Shown here piece by piece: positions 38,453 to 51,000 of a DNA stretch of 64,000 nucleotides. The stretch comes from Glandiceps talaboti (taxonomy: Eukaryota; Hemichordata; Enteropneusta; Spengelidae), in NCBI RefSeq assembly GCF_964340395.1, contig NC_135568.1:18182776-18246775 (forward strand), in the 5' to 3' direction. The position numbers and the translations under genes are program-made. Numbering within the stretch: the first letter of the stretch is position 1; every line of letters starts with the position of its first letter. The notes below the pieces were generated by a model that worked only from the letters and a program-made list of their open reading frames with translations, did not search any database and was not told where the DNA came from.

Positions 38453-39375
38453 ATTATATTATACCAGTATATTGAAAATATCGGAAACAAGATAAGAACT
38501 AACGTTTTCTCGTTTCATATGCGCCTCTGTGTCTAATTTGCATAACAATAACGCTGCTTTTCAAGACAGCTGATCTTGGCCTCAATGTGAACGTCGTGCA
38601 GCGACTGGATTTATTTTATCTGCTCGTCGTTTCTAGGGATAATCTGTACATTGATCGGCTCATTAAAAGTGCACAGTGATGAATAAACAACCTGTTTGAC
38701 TCAAGGTATAAACTTGAAGTGGTTTATTAAATACAGCGTGCTTCGATCGTTCCCGGCCGAATTCGCGACTCGGTGAAGTGAGACGATAGGCATGGCGGCA
38801 GGTTGATATTTACAATGTATTTATATTACTGGAAGGTACGTCAGTAGATTTTCGGGTTTGAGGATTTCCCTCTCGGATTGATGACTGATACTCTAGGACA
38901 GGATCCCAGACAAATTTCTATTTAGATTAATGGTAAGTCGGCCAGTGTAACCTCTTTCACTTGCTTCATTTTTATGACAGGACAGGACAGCTCACCAATG
39001 TTTCCACTCCAGCCGCGACGAGGCTTGGACCGCGACCGATCTCGTGCATGCCTAGCGCCTTGACCTTAGTACATGTAGTAGGCGATGATTTGAACAAATA
39101 CGCGATGACTGGGTTGCTTTCGAAATTTCCTTCATAATTTCTCATAAAATATTGTCTCATTGAGAGAAAATCCTCCTCTGACAATTCGAAGAGTTCACTA
39201 TCAGTATCACGGCGGACTACAACTCAACGCTCGTAGGCGAACAAAATTTGGACGCGTGCCAGCAGTGCATTATCGTACCAGCAGTGCATTATCACTCGTT
39301 TTAGACGCGCTAGTTCGATGTCTAGACCAATCAGATCCCTCGATTTCCACCATCAATATACTGGTATAATATAAT
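38453..39375. mobile_element. Candidate TIR element (22-bp inverted ends)
   Basis: A 22-bp sequence starting ATTATATTATACCAG at 38,453-38,474 is exactly repeated in inverse orientation at 39,354-39,375. The 923-bp interval is less AT-rich than its surroundings and contains a minus-strand open segment (38,972 to about 39,220). No target-site duplication was confirmed. Confidence 0.5.
38982..39226 (-). pseudogene. Unidentified coding-like segment inside the TIR candidate
   Basis: The minus strand is open over about 80 codons and reads SELFELSEEDFLSMRQYF, then NYEGNFESNPVIAYLF and GMHEIGRGPSLVAAGVETL, followed by GTGAGC, a plausible splice donor. Composition looks protein-like, but I recognise no family and there is no good ATG at its beginning. 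It could be an exon remnant of a transposon gene. Confidence 0.5.
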
Positions 39376-39561
39376 TTCCTTTAGATTGTGATACAGGGGA
39401 AAAACCCAACATCGGTTTTCATGTTATAAAGTATGTATGTTGTGAACTGAATTGGATAAGCAACTATTATCCCTGACAATTGGGTCTATTCTATCGATAA
39501 AGGATGTAATCAGGAGAAACTTCACTAAAAAAATTTCAAACACAAAACACGCATGTACGTA

Positions 39562-39564
<3 letters not shown>

Positions 39565-39601
<37 letters not shown>

Positions 39602-39652
39602 AACACAAACACAAACACAAACACAAACACAAACACAAACACAAACACAAAC
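39565..39652. repeat. (CA)n and (AAACAC)n microsatellite
   Basis: CA repeats to about 39,594 are followed by ACAAAC hexamer repeats. Confidence 0.5.
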
Positions 39653-39659
39653 AGCAAAA

Positions 39660-40699
39660 ATCAATTGGGGGTATGCATAGATATGAAACGATATATCTAT
39701 TACATCCAATTTGAAAATACACCAACTCCATGCATACCCAATACATTTATCATTATAACCAACTAAGAGTCCATCAACCATAATATAAGACGAACAATGC
39801 AAATGTACAATCAATTACGCACGCTATGCTTTAGAATCACCTATTTTGTTAACTAATTATTTGTCCCTCTGTAGTGTCCACACTAGATGTTAACTGGATG
39901 ATCTAAATTTACTCATTAACTAGTTGAATGTATTGAACCAACTGGAGGTGTGAACAGGTTAGCTTCAATATATAAATCCAGGTGTATTCATTTATTTATT
40001 TTTATTTATTTATTAAGCCTTCACAAGCAGAGAAACCAACAATGAAAACAAGAAAACACAATACATTACAATCATACAATATAAAATAATGTCAAAATGG
40101 CATCAACATTATATTTATCAGTTATGTACATCTGTCTACTGTTAGTGATAATTTACCTAATGATAAAGATAGGACAAGTGATTTGTTCAAAATAGGTTTG
40201 TTTTCTTTATATCCTAGCTATAGGAGGAAGAATAAAATGTGTGTACTAATAAGTATAATTTCTGAATAAAAAGTTCAAAATGTCACATGAAATTTAACAT
40301 CAAATATAAACACTGGGTTGTGGCTGGATAAGCTTTGCTTTAATATAAATCATAAAAAAATGAACGGTTTTACAGAAAACATTATAAATTACCCCAGAAT
40401 TTATCCTGAGGCATCAAAAAATCTGTACACTAAACCACGATATTAAAAGTTTTGCAGTTTTATAAATTGTGATTAAAAATAGGAAATGGACGGTTAAAAG
40501 TAATAATAAAATATTAATTTCAACGGGTATTGCTGAACTTGTCTATTAACATTATAAAATGTACAAATAATTATCAATTTATTATCTTAAATAAAACACT
40601 ATAATAGTTGTCAATACTTTCTGTCAACACATCAGTAACATTAAAGACCCACTTTGATAAAGGAATAAACATTATTTAAGTAATAACACATGCCAGCTA
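39660..40699. other. AT-rich intergenic stretch; possible LINE-like tail
   Basis: No gene is recognised. TTTATTTATTTATTAAGCCT at about 39,998-40,020 resembles an inverted LINE/SINE tail, but no RT-like coding follows. Confidence 0.5.
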
Positions 40700-41558
40700 G
40701 GGCAATATCACCATTTAGTGCCTGCCCAAGGGTTGACACTCTTTACCAAAATTTTGATGAAGCCCGAGCCGAAGATACGTACAACTCAAACGCCTGGACG
40801 GGGCACGTCGATTTATTCTTTGTTGCGTAGATTACGCCACCAGAAACGCCATCGTCGTCGGTTTGATGGCTCTTGGTCACTTCGCTGCCTATCTGAACAA
40901 TGTATTTGTTATCGCTGTCATCTCGCTTCACTTCAAAGTGACAAGCTTGTAGGCTTCGTTGGCCCTCCCTTCCACGGCGACAAAAATAAAGCATGATGTT
41001 AAACCAAACTTGGTGAAGAAGGACGGACGCACACCTTGTAGAGCTTGAAAAATATGACAACAGCCTTTCTAAATCGCCCAGTAGTACCGGTGGCTTATGT
41101 GCTACATTTCCCTTCCCTTCGTCTTTCAGCTTCTTGCACATAGCGGCGAACATTTTCCTGCTACGTACGAAATCTTCTCCGTTGACTATGTCATAATTTC
41201 TTCGCATTGGTGGCTGGTTGTAGTGACGCTGGATTCCATAACGCAGGGACAGTAGGGATTTTTTGCTGTAAAGCTCACCTTTCTGTGTACGGACTTCTGC
41301 GTAAAATGTAGTCAAGGCCTCGTCTAATGTTGCGGTGGTGAAAGTTTCCATTGCGCGTTCTCCATATCCAAATTTGGAACCGATATAATCTTTAAAAACA
41401 GAGACGGAATGATTGGTAGCAATTTTTGTGTTCTTACTGTCCAATTCTATAAAATGTCATCGAGTTCTGTACCGGAAAGGTTTGCGTGTCTTACTGCGGC
41501 AGTCGCCATGTCTCAATAGTCCCGGGCATTAGTCTCTACACGAGCGGGCAATATCACC
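40700..41558. mobile_element. Possible element bounded by a 13-bp direct repeat
   Basis: GGGCAATATCACC occurs at 40,700-40,712 and again in direct orientation at 41,546-41,558, bracketing the recombinase-like fragment (859 bp overall). Crypton-type elements lack long TIRs and end in short direct repeats, so this fits. Chance or an older repeat family is also possible, since GGGCAATA recurs once more nearby. Confidence 0.5.
40743..41509 (-). pseudogene. Crypton/DUF3504-type tyrosine-recombinase-like fragment
   Basis: The minus strand has an ATG at 41,509 starting MATAAVRHANLSGTELDDIL, then a small frameshift near 41,450, then about 233 open codons. The body reads LDSKNTKIATNHSVSVFKDY, LYSKKSLLSLRYGIQRHYN, the region WFNIMLYFCRRGREGQRSL and CPVQAFELYVS, ending in KFW-stop. 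This pattern matches the DUF3504/KIAA1958/ZMYM-QRICH1 family, known to derive from Crypton tyrosine recombinases. The GRE segment would hold the first catalytic Arg; the later HxxR and Tyr part is missing, so it is C-terminally truncated and inactive. It lies downstream of the DUOX stop on the same strand and could fall in its 3' region. A 13-bp direct repeat flanks it. Confidence 0.5.
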
Positions 41559-41945
41559 TTGTGGGCAATAGCCCAGTTAAAATCGGTCACGTGATACAAG
41601 TCTGACCAATCACAGCCTTCGGAAGAACTCCGAGGTGTAATAAATGTGAAATATAGTTGTCAAACAAAGCTATAGAAAAAATGGTCCAGAACAAAAGAAT
41701 AATCCTATGTAATCCTCATGGCTCCACTGATAAGATAACTTATGAGAACCTGGGATTGAAATCCTTTAACAATGGACACACAGACAAATTGACTTTTAAT
41801 AAAAGTCTTAAAAAATAAAGCATATAAGTAAGGTACGCTTTAGAGATGTCAACATTATGAACACAATTGACGCAATGCTTTTACATTTTATGTATAAGTC
41901 ACTCTTCCTTATTACTATTATTAATAAAAAATGAAAAATAATAAA

Positions 41946-42068
41946 CTAGAAGTTTTCAGAATAGTGGGAGTAGAGTGTCTGGTCTTGGGAGTTCAGGTTG
42001 TTACATGCTTGTTGAACACTTGCTGTTAATGATGGGGGGCCGCAGCTGAAAACACCAATCTTGTCAAC
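41946..42068 (-). CDS. DUOX: DUOX last exon: CGPP motif and stop
   Basis: 123 nt ending in TAG at 41,948-41,946. It encodes [20 protein letters not shown] then [20 protein letters not shown]. The CGPP motif and terminal Phe, both important for NADPH binding and turnover in NOX enzymes, are present. ATTAAA on the minus strand at 41,800-41,795 is a possible poly(A) signal; I see no canonical AATAAA closer to the stop. Confidence 0.5.
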   Translation of the reverse strand, partial: VDKIGVFSCGPPSLTASVQQACNNLNSQDQTLYSHYSENF

Positions 42069-44959
42069 CTATATATAACACACAGATGAGAACATATTTT
42101 ATAAGCACACTCTAGTCACATTAATAGTTGATTTTCTGGTTGAAAGCTATATTGCATGAGGATTTCACTGGTAAATCCAGGGTACGGTCATGTGACAACC
42201 ATTCCCTTAGTAGGACATGTAACACAACCCATCCCTACCCCCATCCGCACACCCTCCTTACATACGCATGCATACTTCATGGCATTATTTGGGGAGACAC
42301 GCAATGCGACAACATGTCTATGGATTGACGAATATTCAAATACTACTAATTTTCAATAAATGCAATCATCATGTAACTGATGCGTAGCAAACTGCTTTAC
42401 TTCTACTGTTTTGATTGGCTAGCAAACTAATCTATGTTTTATTGTAACAGTGCATTAAATAATTGGAAGGCTGTCTGTGTGTAGGGTAGGAAATTAAAGT
42501 GTCCTACACTCTGGAGTTATGGTTTTAATAGTGGTGTAGGAAATTAAAGTGTCCTACACTCTGGACTTATGGTTTTAATAGTGGTATAGGAAATTAAAGT
42601 GTCCTACACTCTGGACTTATGGTTTTAATAGTGGTGTAGGAAAATAAAGTGTTAAAGTGTCCTTCTGTGGAGTTATGGTTTTAATAGTGGTGTAGGAAAT
42701 TAAAGTGTTAAAGTGTCCTACACTCTGGAGGTATGGTTTTAATAGTGGTGTAGGAAATTAAAGTGTCCTACATTCTGGAGTTATGGTTTTAATAGTGGTG
42801 TAGGAAATCAAAGTATTAAAGTGTCCTACACTCTGGAGTTATGGTTTTAATAGTGGTGTGGGAAATTAAAGTGTCCTACACTCTGGAGTTATGGTTTTAA
42901 TAGTGGTGTAGGAAATTAAAGTGTCCTACACTCTGGAGGTATGGTTTTAATAGTGGTGTAGGAAATTAAAGTGTCCTACACTCTGGAGTTATGGTTTTAA
43001 TAGTGGTGTAGGAAATTAAAGTAACAACTATTGTGACATACTTACATTAATTATCACAGACATTGAATAGAAATGTTGAAAATATCATCATACCTACAGC
43101 TGTGCAGATACAGTAACATATCAACTGAGAAATCTGTTGTCCAAGATTGTTAATATGCATGTACAGTGAGTATACAACCACACAACTTACATAGACAACT
43201 ATTGTCCTTAACCACCATATTGATCACTTATATTCACTATACAACCAATATATTATACCATAGACAAGTCTGTGGTTATACAAGAACCCTGTGTACAATT
43301 AGTGTTCGTACCTCATCATCCTGATCCTGCATGGAGTCTAGAATAGACTTGAAATCAGGCCGACCAAAATGTGTGACAGCTCTGAGACCAGTAAAGAGTG
43401 ACTGGTTTGCCATGGTCTGGAAATGACGCTCACAAATGTACTGCAAATGAAGAGAGAATTAGTAGAAATGAATCAAACATGGTGCAAATATGTGGTCATC
43501 TAATCATTCCGATTCAGGATTCTGTTATTTTCTTACCATTGACCCATTGGATCTTAGGGTATAATGGGGTGTGTTTAACTGAGTTGAAAGTTGACTAAAT
43601 CTAACTAGTTTTTTTTCAACTGAGTTAAGCTGGACTGGCATCAGTATATTTGTTTCATACATGAATAAATGATGTAATTTTAAAAACAACAATATATAGA
43701 TAAATAATTGCATTTGTTTCATTAAATAGCAGAAGTTTAGTCACATGTGTTTGATTCAGTGTATAATCGAGTACATTGCTGGATCAAGATCTCGAAGCAC
43801 TAACTTAGTCTTAGTTGGGAACAAAGCCGTCATACATATGGACCCAGACCACTGATATGGACTCCGACCACTGATATGGACTCAGACCATGCACTGATAT
43901 GGACTCAGACCACTGATATGGACTCAGACCACTGATATGGACTCAGACCATGCACTGATATGGACCCAGACCATTGATATGGACTCAGACCACTGATATG
44001 GACTCAAACCACTGATATGGACTCCGACCACTGATATGGACTCCGACCACTGATATGGACTCAGACCACTGATATGGACCCAGACCACTGATATGGACTC
44101 AGACCACTGATATGGACTCAGACCACTGATATGGACTCAGACCACTGATATGGACTCAGACCATGCACTGATATGGACCCAGACCATTGATATGGACTCA
44201 GACCACTGATATGGACTCAGACCACTGATATGGACCCAGACCACTGATATGGACTCAGACCACTGATATGGACTCAGACCACTGATATGGACTCAGACCA
44301 CTGATATGGACGAGGTAGGTAGGACTCGTTTTACTCTCTGTAAAGAGTTATTTCTCAAATCTAGTACAAGGATACAATTGTTTATATTAGGGAGCCTTCA
44401 GTATTTACAAGGGGGAGGGCCGGAGGAAATCACACATGGTCTGTTAAGGAAAACATGACCCTCCCCTCATTCTCCATTTGTAAAAAGTGACCCTCCCCTT
44501 TGTCCCATTTTGTAAAACATACCCCCCCCCATGACAATTGCATATACTGAATGTTAATCAATATTCCCATTATATGTATAATTACAAATTAAATGATTTT
44601 GAATCTGTATTAGAAAGCAATATTTCTACATATATAGTGACAAACAGTAAAAAAGAAAGCAATATTTGTACAGTCATATAAAGTGACAAACAGTAAAAAA
44701 AAACTGGTTAGTGACATTTCTCTTATAATCATACACAATCTAGTTAGTATATAATACGTGCTTTCCATGTTGTGCATACTCTGTCTGATCTGGTCACTTG
44801 TAAAAGTTCCCTGATATCATTGTCATCATCTGCATCACCTTCACCTTCACCTTCAGTATTGGCATTATCAGTGTCACTCTAATCTGACTTACTGTTACTA
44901 CTTGAGTCAGTACATGTATCACTCAGCATGTCCGTGTTCTCTATGACATTCAAAACTAA

Positions 44960-45005
<46 letters not shown>

Positions 45006-48000
45006 CTGCTACCATCACCATCGTATTCTAACAACAACATTCACGGACAGTGTGAGCGATAAGGTGCACGTGATATGGTACACTCAACAAACTGCATCAT
45101 TTTATTAAACAATTCTCTTACAATATATATATTTTTTCGTCTGTAAGGAAGAGATGTATTAGTGGGTGAAAGTCTGTGTGTGTATATGTGTGTGTGTCTG
45201 TCTGTGTGTCTGTCTGTGTGTGTGTCTGTCTGTGTCGTTTTCTCCAAAATGGCTGGCTCAATTCAAGCGAAATTTGGCACTTACTGTTCCATTGAGTAAT
45301 GGCAAGAACTGATTAAGTTTTGAAAAAATCCCATGAATATTAGTTTGCAATTTGTTCGACTGTTACAATCCGTACCGTGAAGTGAGTAAACTTTCTGATG
45401 CATAATAACAATGTTATGCAGGTTTCAATTTCATATTTTTTTTGCCAGGAAACGGGTGTACATATCCTGGGTATGTAGGGGATCACAAAAGCCGAGTGCA
45501 GTCGAGGATGTCAAGCTTTCCTGGTATTTCAACAATGTTTTTGACAACTAACTTTCACTGGGACTTGAACAAATCACAGATGTAGAGCTAAATTACTTGC
45601 ATGAATCATGAAATTGCAAGATTACCCTTACAGAAGGCATTCGGTTTAAATCTGGTTATTTTTGTATTTTGGCATGTAAAGTAGTCGTAAAAATAAATGT
45701 TTGAGTGCTCATCTCACTTTTACATATTAAAACACACAAAACAAATTGAGAATAATTGAATCTCCAATTTGGTCACAAAACTACGGATTGTAAAATGTGA
45801 CCCTCCCTCAAATATTGTAATGCAAAATATGACCCTCCCCGAACAACAGGTTTGTAAAATGTGACCCTCCCCCAAATATTGTATTGCAAAATATGACCCT
45901 CCCCAAGAACAGGTTTTGTAAAATGTGACCCCCCCCCCCCAGTCCTCCAGCCCCCCCCCCCCCCTTGTTTATACTGAAGGCTCCATGAACATACCAGAGT
46001 AGCAGTGCCAAACAGCTCTGATAGGTAACATTGATGTATTCATTTCTTTAGCTAGATGCTTACCGACATGTATTCAGTTCTTTAGCTAGATGCTTACCGA
46101 CATGTATTCAGTTCTTTAGCTAGATGCTTACCGACATGTATTCAGTTCTTTAGCTAGATAACCAACACGTATTAAAGCATCATCTCTGAAATAAAAAAAC
46201 ATTAATTACAAATTCATGACACTAAGATTAAAACATGTACTTACCAACATTGTAGTTCTGAGGTCAAATTTCTGATAGAACTGTGTGATGAAGATATGAA
46301 CATCCACAATATGTTGGTCGTCATTTAGTTCTACGTCACGTAATATATCCATCATCCATTCAAACTGATGTTGTGTACGGGTTACCCATAGAAAGTATAC
46401 CTGTTGGACATCAAGAAGGAAATCATTTGTTTATTAGTATTTATAACCACGGAATGGGGAGCAATTCATTACAGACTGTTAGGGGTCAGTGAACGTTGTT
46501 TCGGAGTTAAATATCGATTTTCTCAAACGGACCCCTCCCCATTCGAGCTCCGATGACAAAAGAACGCCCCCCCCCCACGCACACACACACTTCAAGTGGT
46601 GTTTTCCAAATAACCCCACTTCAAGTGTTTTTTTTTAATATCAAAATTACATCTCCCCTCCCCTACATACAGTTTAAAATACTTAGCAGACTTCGAGACG
46701 GTCTTAATTGCTTTCAAAGCACTTCATTATAAACATAGTGTCATCATGAGAAAAAAAAGTCATCATGAGAGAAAAGAAAGATTACCCTTTTTCATACCTT
46801 ATACCTACTCTCCCAAATAAAACACACTCATAGTTATGCATACATACCTTCTTACAGCGAAACTGTGAACTTGTCTTTGATTGGTGAACTACATCTTTCA
46901 AGATCGAAGCAAAAGGTGTTACACCAATGCCAGCACCAATCAAAACACACATTTCATGTCGGGTCCAGTCTTGATGTCCCTCGCCAAATGGACCATTCAA
47001 ATACAGCTATTGTTAGCAAAGAAGAAACACGTTTATGTAAATTCCTGTAGCTTGAAGAATAAATATGAAACGCAGTTGTTACATTTTCTTTGTCTCTAAA
47101 TTGTTACTTTATGAATAGAAGATTACATTGCCAGAAAAAAACTATATTTTATGTACATTGACTAGTTTTTCTAAACAATTTATTCGTTTATTTAATCTGA
47201 TAATATTCATACTTTCAGATCTATAAACCAAGGATACGTACGTACCAACCTACTTACTTACCTACCTACCTACTTACCTTCATTCATACATACATACATA
47301 CATACATACATACATACTTGTACTCCGGCTGGGCGTTAAATTTCGACTGACAGTTACAAATGACGGCTATTGACCAATCAGGGAAAAACGTGAAGACCGG
47401 TGTATCAGCAGAGTAGCAAATTTATCAAATGTTGGTTGCGGGAGTGCATTTGCTGTGTATGAGATCCAATTAATGGCATCCAGGGAAGAGTGATTAGACG
47501 CAGACAATCATAACAAAAACATGACCCCTGACTGTGACTGAACAGATAAGACTTCCGTTCACAAGTTGAACACTATTTTCGTAATAATAAACATTACCTC
47601 AGAGTGTATTTAGAAGGTGAATAAAATACACATACTACAACTTGTACTTGCAAGGTAGACGGTATAATGGCAGGGAGAAAGCGACGGTTTGCTGTTATGC
47701 AATTTGAGGACATAGATCAGAAACTGAAGACAAGTGTACTGAAAAATACACAGAAATACACAGAAAAAAATACTAGCTCATCATGCAACTTGCAAGTTTG
47801 GAATAGTTGGGCCGAGGAGAGGGATGAAGACGGAATGGACAAAAAAGTCACAATAATTGTGGACGATATTGCACTGTAGTTTGAATGGTGTATTTTACTA
47901 CAACTTGCGAGAGGTAGACGGTACTACTATTGCTTCGTAATACACGACATTTCAAAAGTTTGAATGGTGTATTTCATTTGCATGTAATTAATATGCTGTT

Positions 48001-51000
48001 TCTTTACGCTAGACACAGATAAACAATTTCGCTGAAAGTTGTATTTTTGATGTGAGTAGCCATGTTTTGTTTTATCAGTGGCGATTAAATTTCATATCAC
48101 TAGTTGCATACACATGATGGATGTGATTGTATTGAGTAGTTTGTAATATGAATGTCCTACATAATAATATCAAGCAAATACATAGTGGTATGAAATACAC
48201 TGTACATTGGGATGTAATTGCTATTTTTGTCGTGCAACATAGCGATATAGTAACGTGTGTGACATTGAATGTTGACACAGGCGTGTATCCAGTTTGTTGA
48301 CACGTGTCAGCTTCGATTGGAAGTCACGTTGGCGTCAGGGTGTCTCGTCGAAAATCAAAACATAAACATTGGGTGTATGAATTTTGTCCTGGAAAGAATA
48401 TGACACCATTGAGTTATTAGCCGTGGTACAAGATAAATGCCATCCTGGCAATACACGCCTCCTACGTCGGCGTGTATTTACCCGGACGGCATTTATTACT
48501 TGTATACATACATACATACATACATACATACATACATACATACATACATACATACATACATACATACTTTGAAACTTTATAAACATACTAAGACAATTAT
48601 GTTCATGGCGCATCACTTGGATTAACACTTGATTCTGTTGAATGATAACACTATTTACTTTGCCAACACATTTACAATTCTCTTAGTTGTAACTAAACAC
48701 GAATACATAAATATAGGGTGGAGGTGTTTGTTTTACCTTGAAAATGAGTGAACATATTCTAATGGTCAAAGGGAGAATAGACTGGACTGTTCCTTTTTGC
48801 ATGAACTGTAGGATTTGATATGCTTGTGGAAGTCAAGGTGAAGTCTTTTGTACTTCTCTTACTGGGTAGATATTGCTGTAATATAGACTTGTACATCTAT
48901 GTTTAACGGATACTGTAAATATCATCGCAAATGAAGGTCATTTGCATACCTTTGGATATTGTCCATCGACAACACTGTCTGGATTATACTTGTGTTCCAT
49001 ATTCATAGTCCAGGGTCCAAGTGCCCGGATGTGTACACTCAATCTATCTTCATGGGGAGCTGAAGTCAATGTAAATGGATGGTATTCATTCTCTCCTAAT
49101 GCTGCAGATGATAATTGGATCCATTGTCCAGATTTGTATGTAAAATCAATTGGTCTCTTCCATTCCAGATATACAACACCTAAGAGAAAAAAAATCGTTA
49201 AATTTGAAAAAAAAAATTACTATTCGATATTTCTGTTTGTTGTTTGTAATTAATTATCTCAAAGAAAATAGTAACTTCAAGCTGTCATTATTTGTTGTAA
49301 TCAGGACGAAAATTAAAATCATAGCAAATCAAAAATCCGTATAATATGTTGGTGATTAGGATTTAACATAGGGCAAAATGATTCATGTCTATTTGTATAC
49401 ATTTGTATCAAGTGCACTCTGCTTTGAAGCCGGTCATTTAAGTGACAAGTTGAGGAGTCAGTGATTTGGATTTGAAACTGTGTTTCTCAAACTATAATGC
49501 CCCTCCCCAACCCTTTGATGACCAATGCCAAAATTACCCCACCCCATTTCATTCATCATGTTGTCATGTTATACGTTATACATAGTCTTATTATAATGCT
49601 GTTACTATTCATACCATTTGGATGTCTTAGAAGTTTGTTTCTTTTCTCTTGGAATCAATGAAACGTGTATTTCATTTCCTAGGATACCTCAGTACATGCA
49701 GTTGATATAACTTTCTATCAAAATTGTTCTCCATATGTTTTGGCAAGTGTTTGCAGAAAGCGAAATGAACCATATCCTAATAATACTACAAATAGTACAT
49801 ATTCATATTTGTATTATTATACAGTATGAAATGTAACAAAACTATAAAGAAGCAACAACTCTGTGTGTAGTATAGTCAACCACTTTACACATGATTTTCA
49901 ACGTTTTATTTCTACTGTCATGGCCTACATATCATAATCCTTCACATTTTCATCCAGAAAAAGTTTTTATTTTGATGTCAAATTAACTGAAGTATAAAAA
50001 TTGGACAGTTCATTCAGGCACCAGTTAAAACGTCACATTGTTGCCGATATATAATGTGTGACTGTAGAAAATAATCATTATTAGACGTGAGATGTAGTCG
50101 GACACACATTGGTGAGAAATAGTGGTCACAGGCCTTCCTTTATGTAAATACATATATATGAGGGTGTGGGAAGGGGTACAAAATGTGGATAAACATTGGG
50201 AAGTAGTCATGTCATGGTAGCAACATCAACAATACAATGACCTTTTTGTCGTACTTGAGTTAAATGTTAACTTTAGAGATGTTTTCCAAAATGATTCAAT
50301 ATACTTCATGTTGTTGGTCTCCCCCCCCCCCATAATTGAAACATGACCAGCCCTTTATACACGTCGGTTCATGTTTTAGATCGGAAGATTTTTCATTGTG
50401 GATTTTATAAACAATGAGACGAAAGCGCACACCGTAATTTAGTAGAGGATTTGAATATATATGATTCGTGTTACTTTTGTCAGTCATACTGTCTGTGAGA
50501 TCTCTGATGATTAAAACCAGTCTCACCTGACGGTAGTAGTTCCACTTTTGTCACTAATACCTCTTCCTTTTTACGACTGATACTGACCAGCTTGTCCAGT
50601 GTGAAGAGGATGGCAGGTCCGATTAGAAAGTAGTGAAAGATAGGTTCTATTATCAATCTTCCACTTCCGTGTAGAATCACCAATATATACATAGGTAGAT
50701 ATAACTTGTGAGTTATCCAGAATGCATTGTAGACATAACGTCTTGCTAACGGCATAGCAAATACTATGATGACTGCCATAATTAGCACCAACAAGACTCC
50801 TGTAATCCCTGTTATTATTGGAATCATAGGTGAACACTAGATTAATTGAGTTTCTTGGAGAATGTTGCCTTACTACTGTCAAAACAGAGCTTTAAACTCT
50901 CTAAGTTAGACACAAAGTAAAACGGTTACCATTACGTTTGTTCTTCGACGTGATATGTTACACAAGTGGGGATAACGATTCCTATGCTGTACCACAGACA

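Larger units (their letters stand above)
44391..45984. mobile_element. 1.6-kb TIR element in DUOX intron
   Basis: GGAGCCTTCAGTATTTACAA followed by GGGGG-rich sequence and GGAGGA at the left end (44,391-44,430) is matched in reverse complement at the right end (about 45,945-45,984: CTTGTTTATACTGAAGGCTC). Inside, both ends carry direct subterminal repeats of the AAAATGTGACCCTCCC type (44,448-44,515 and 45,790-45,940). No target duplication is evident. It looks like a non-autonomous or decayed DNA transposon of unknown superfamily. Confidence 0.5.

Noticed and set aside
43836-44310. Regular short repeats that could suggest a CRISPR array
   Set aside because: Units are contiguous without unique spacers and the host gene is eukaryotic.
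50809-50836. Alternative upstream acceptor CTAG at about 50,838 for the DUOX exon
   Set aside because: It would insert an extra peptide and break phase with the 50-nt exon; AACAG/GGATTAC restores both frame and the conserved GITGV.
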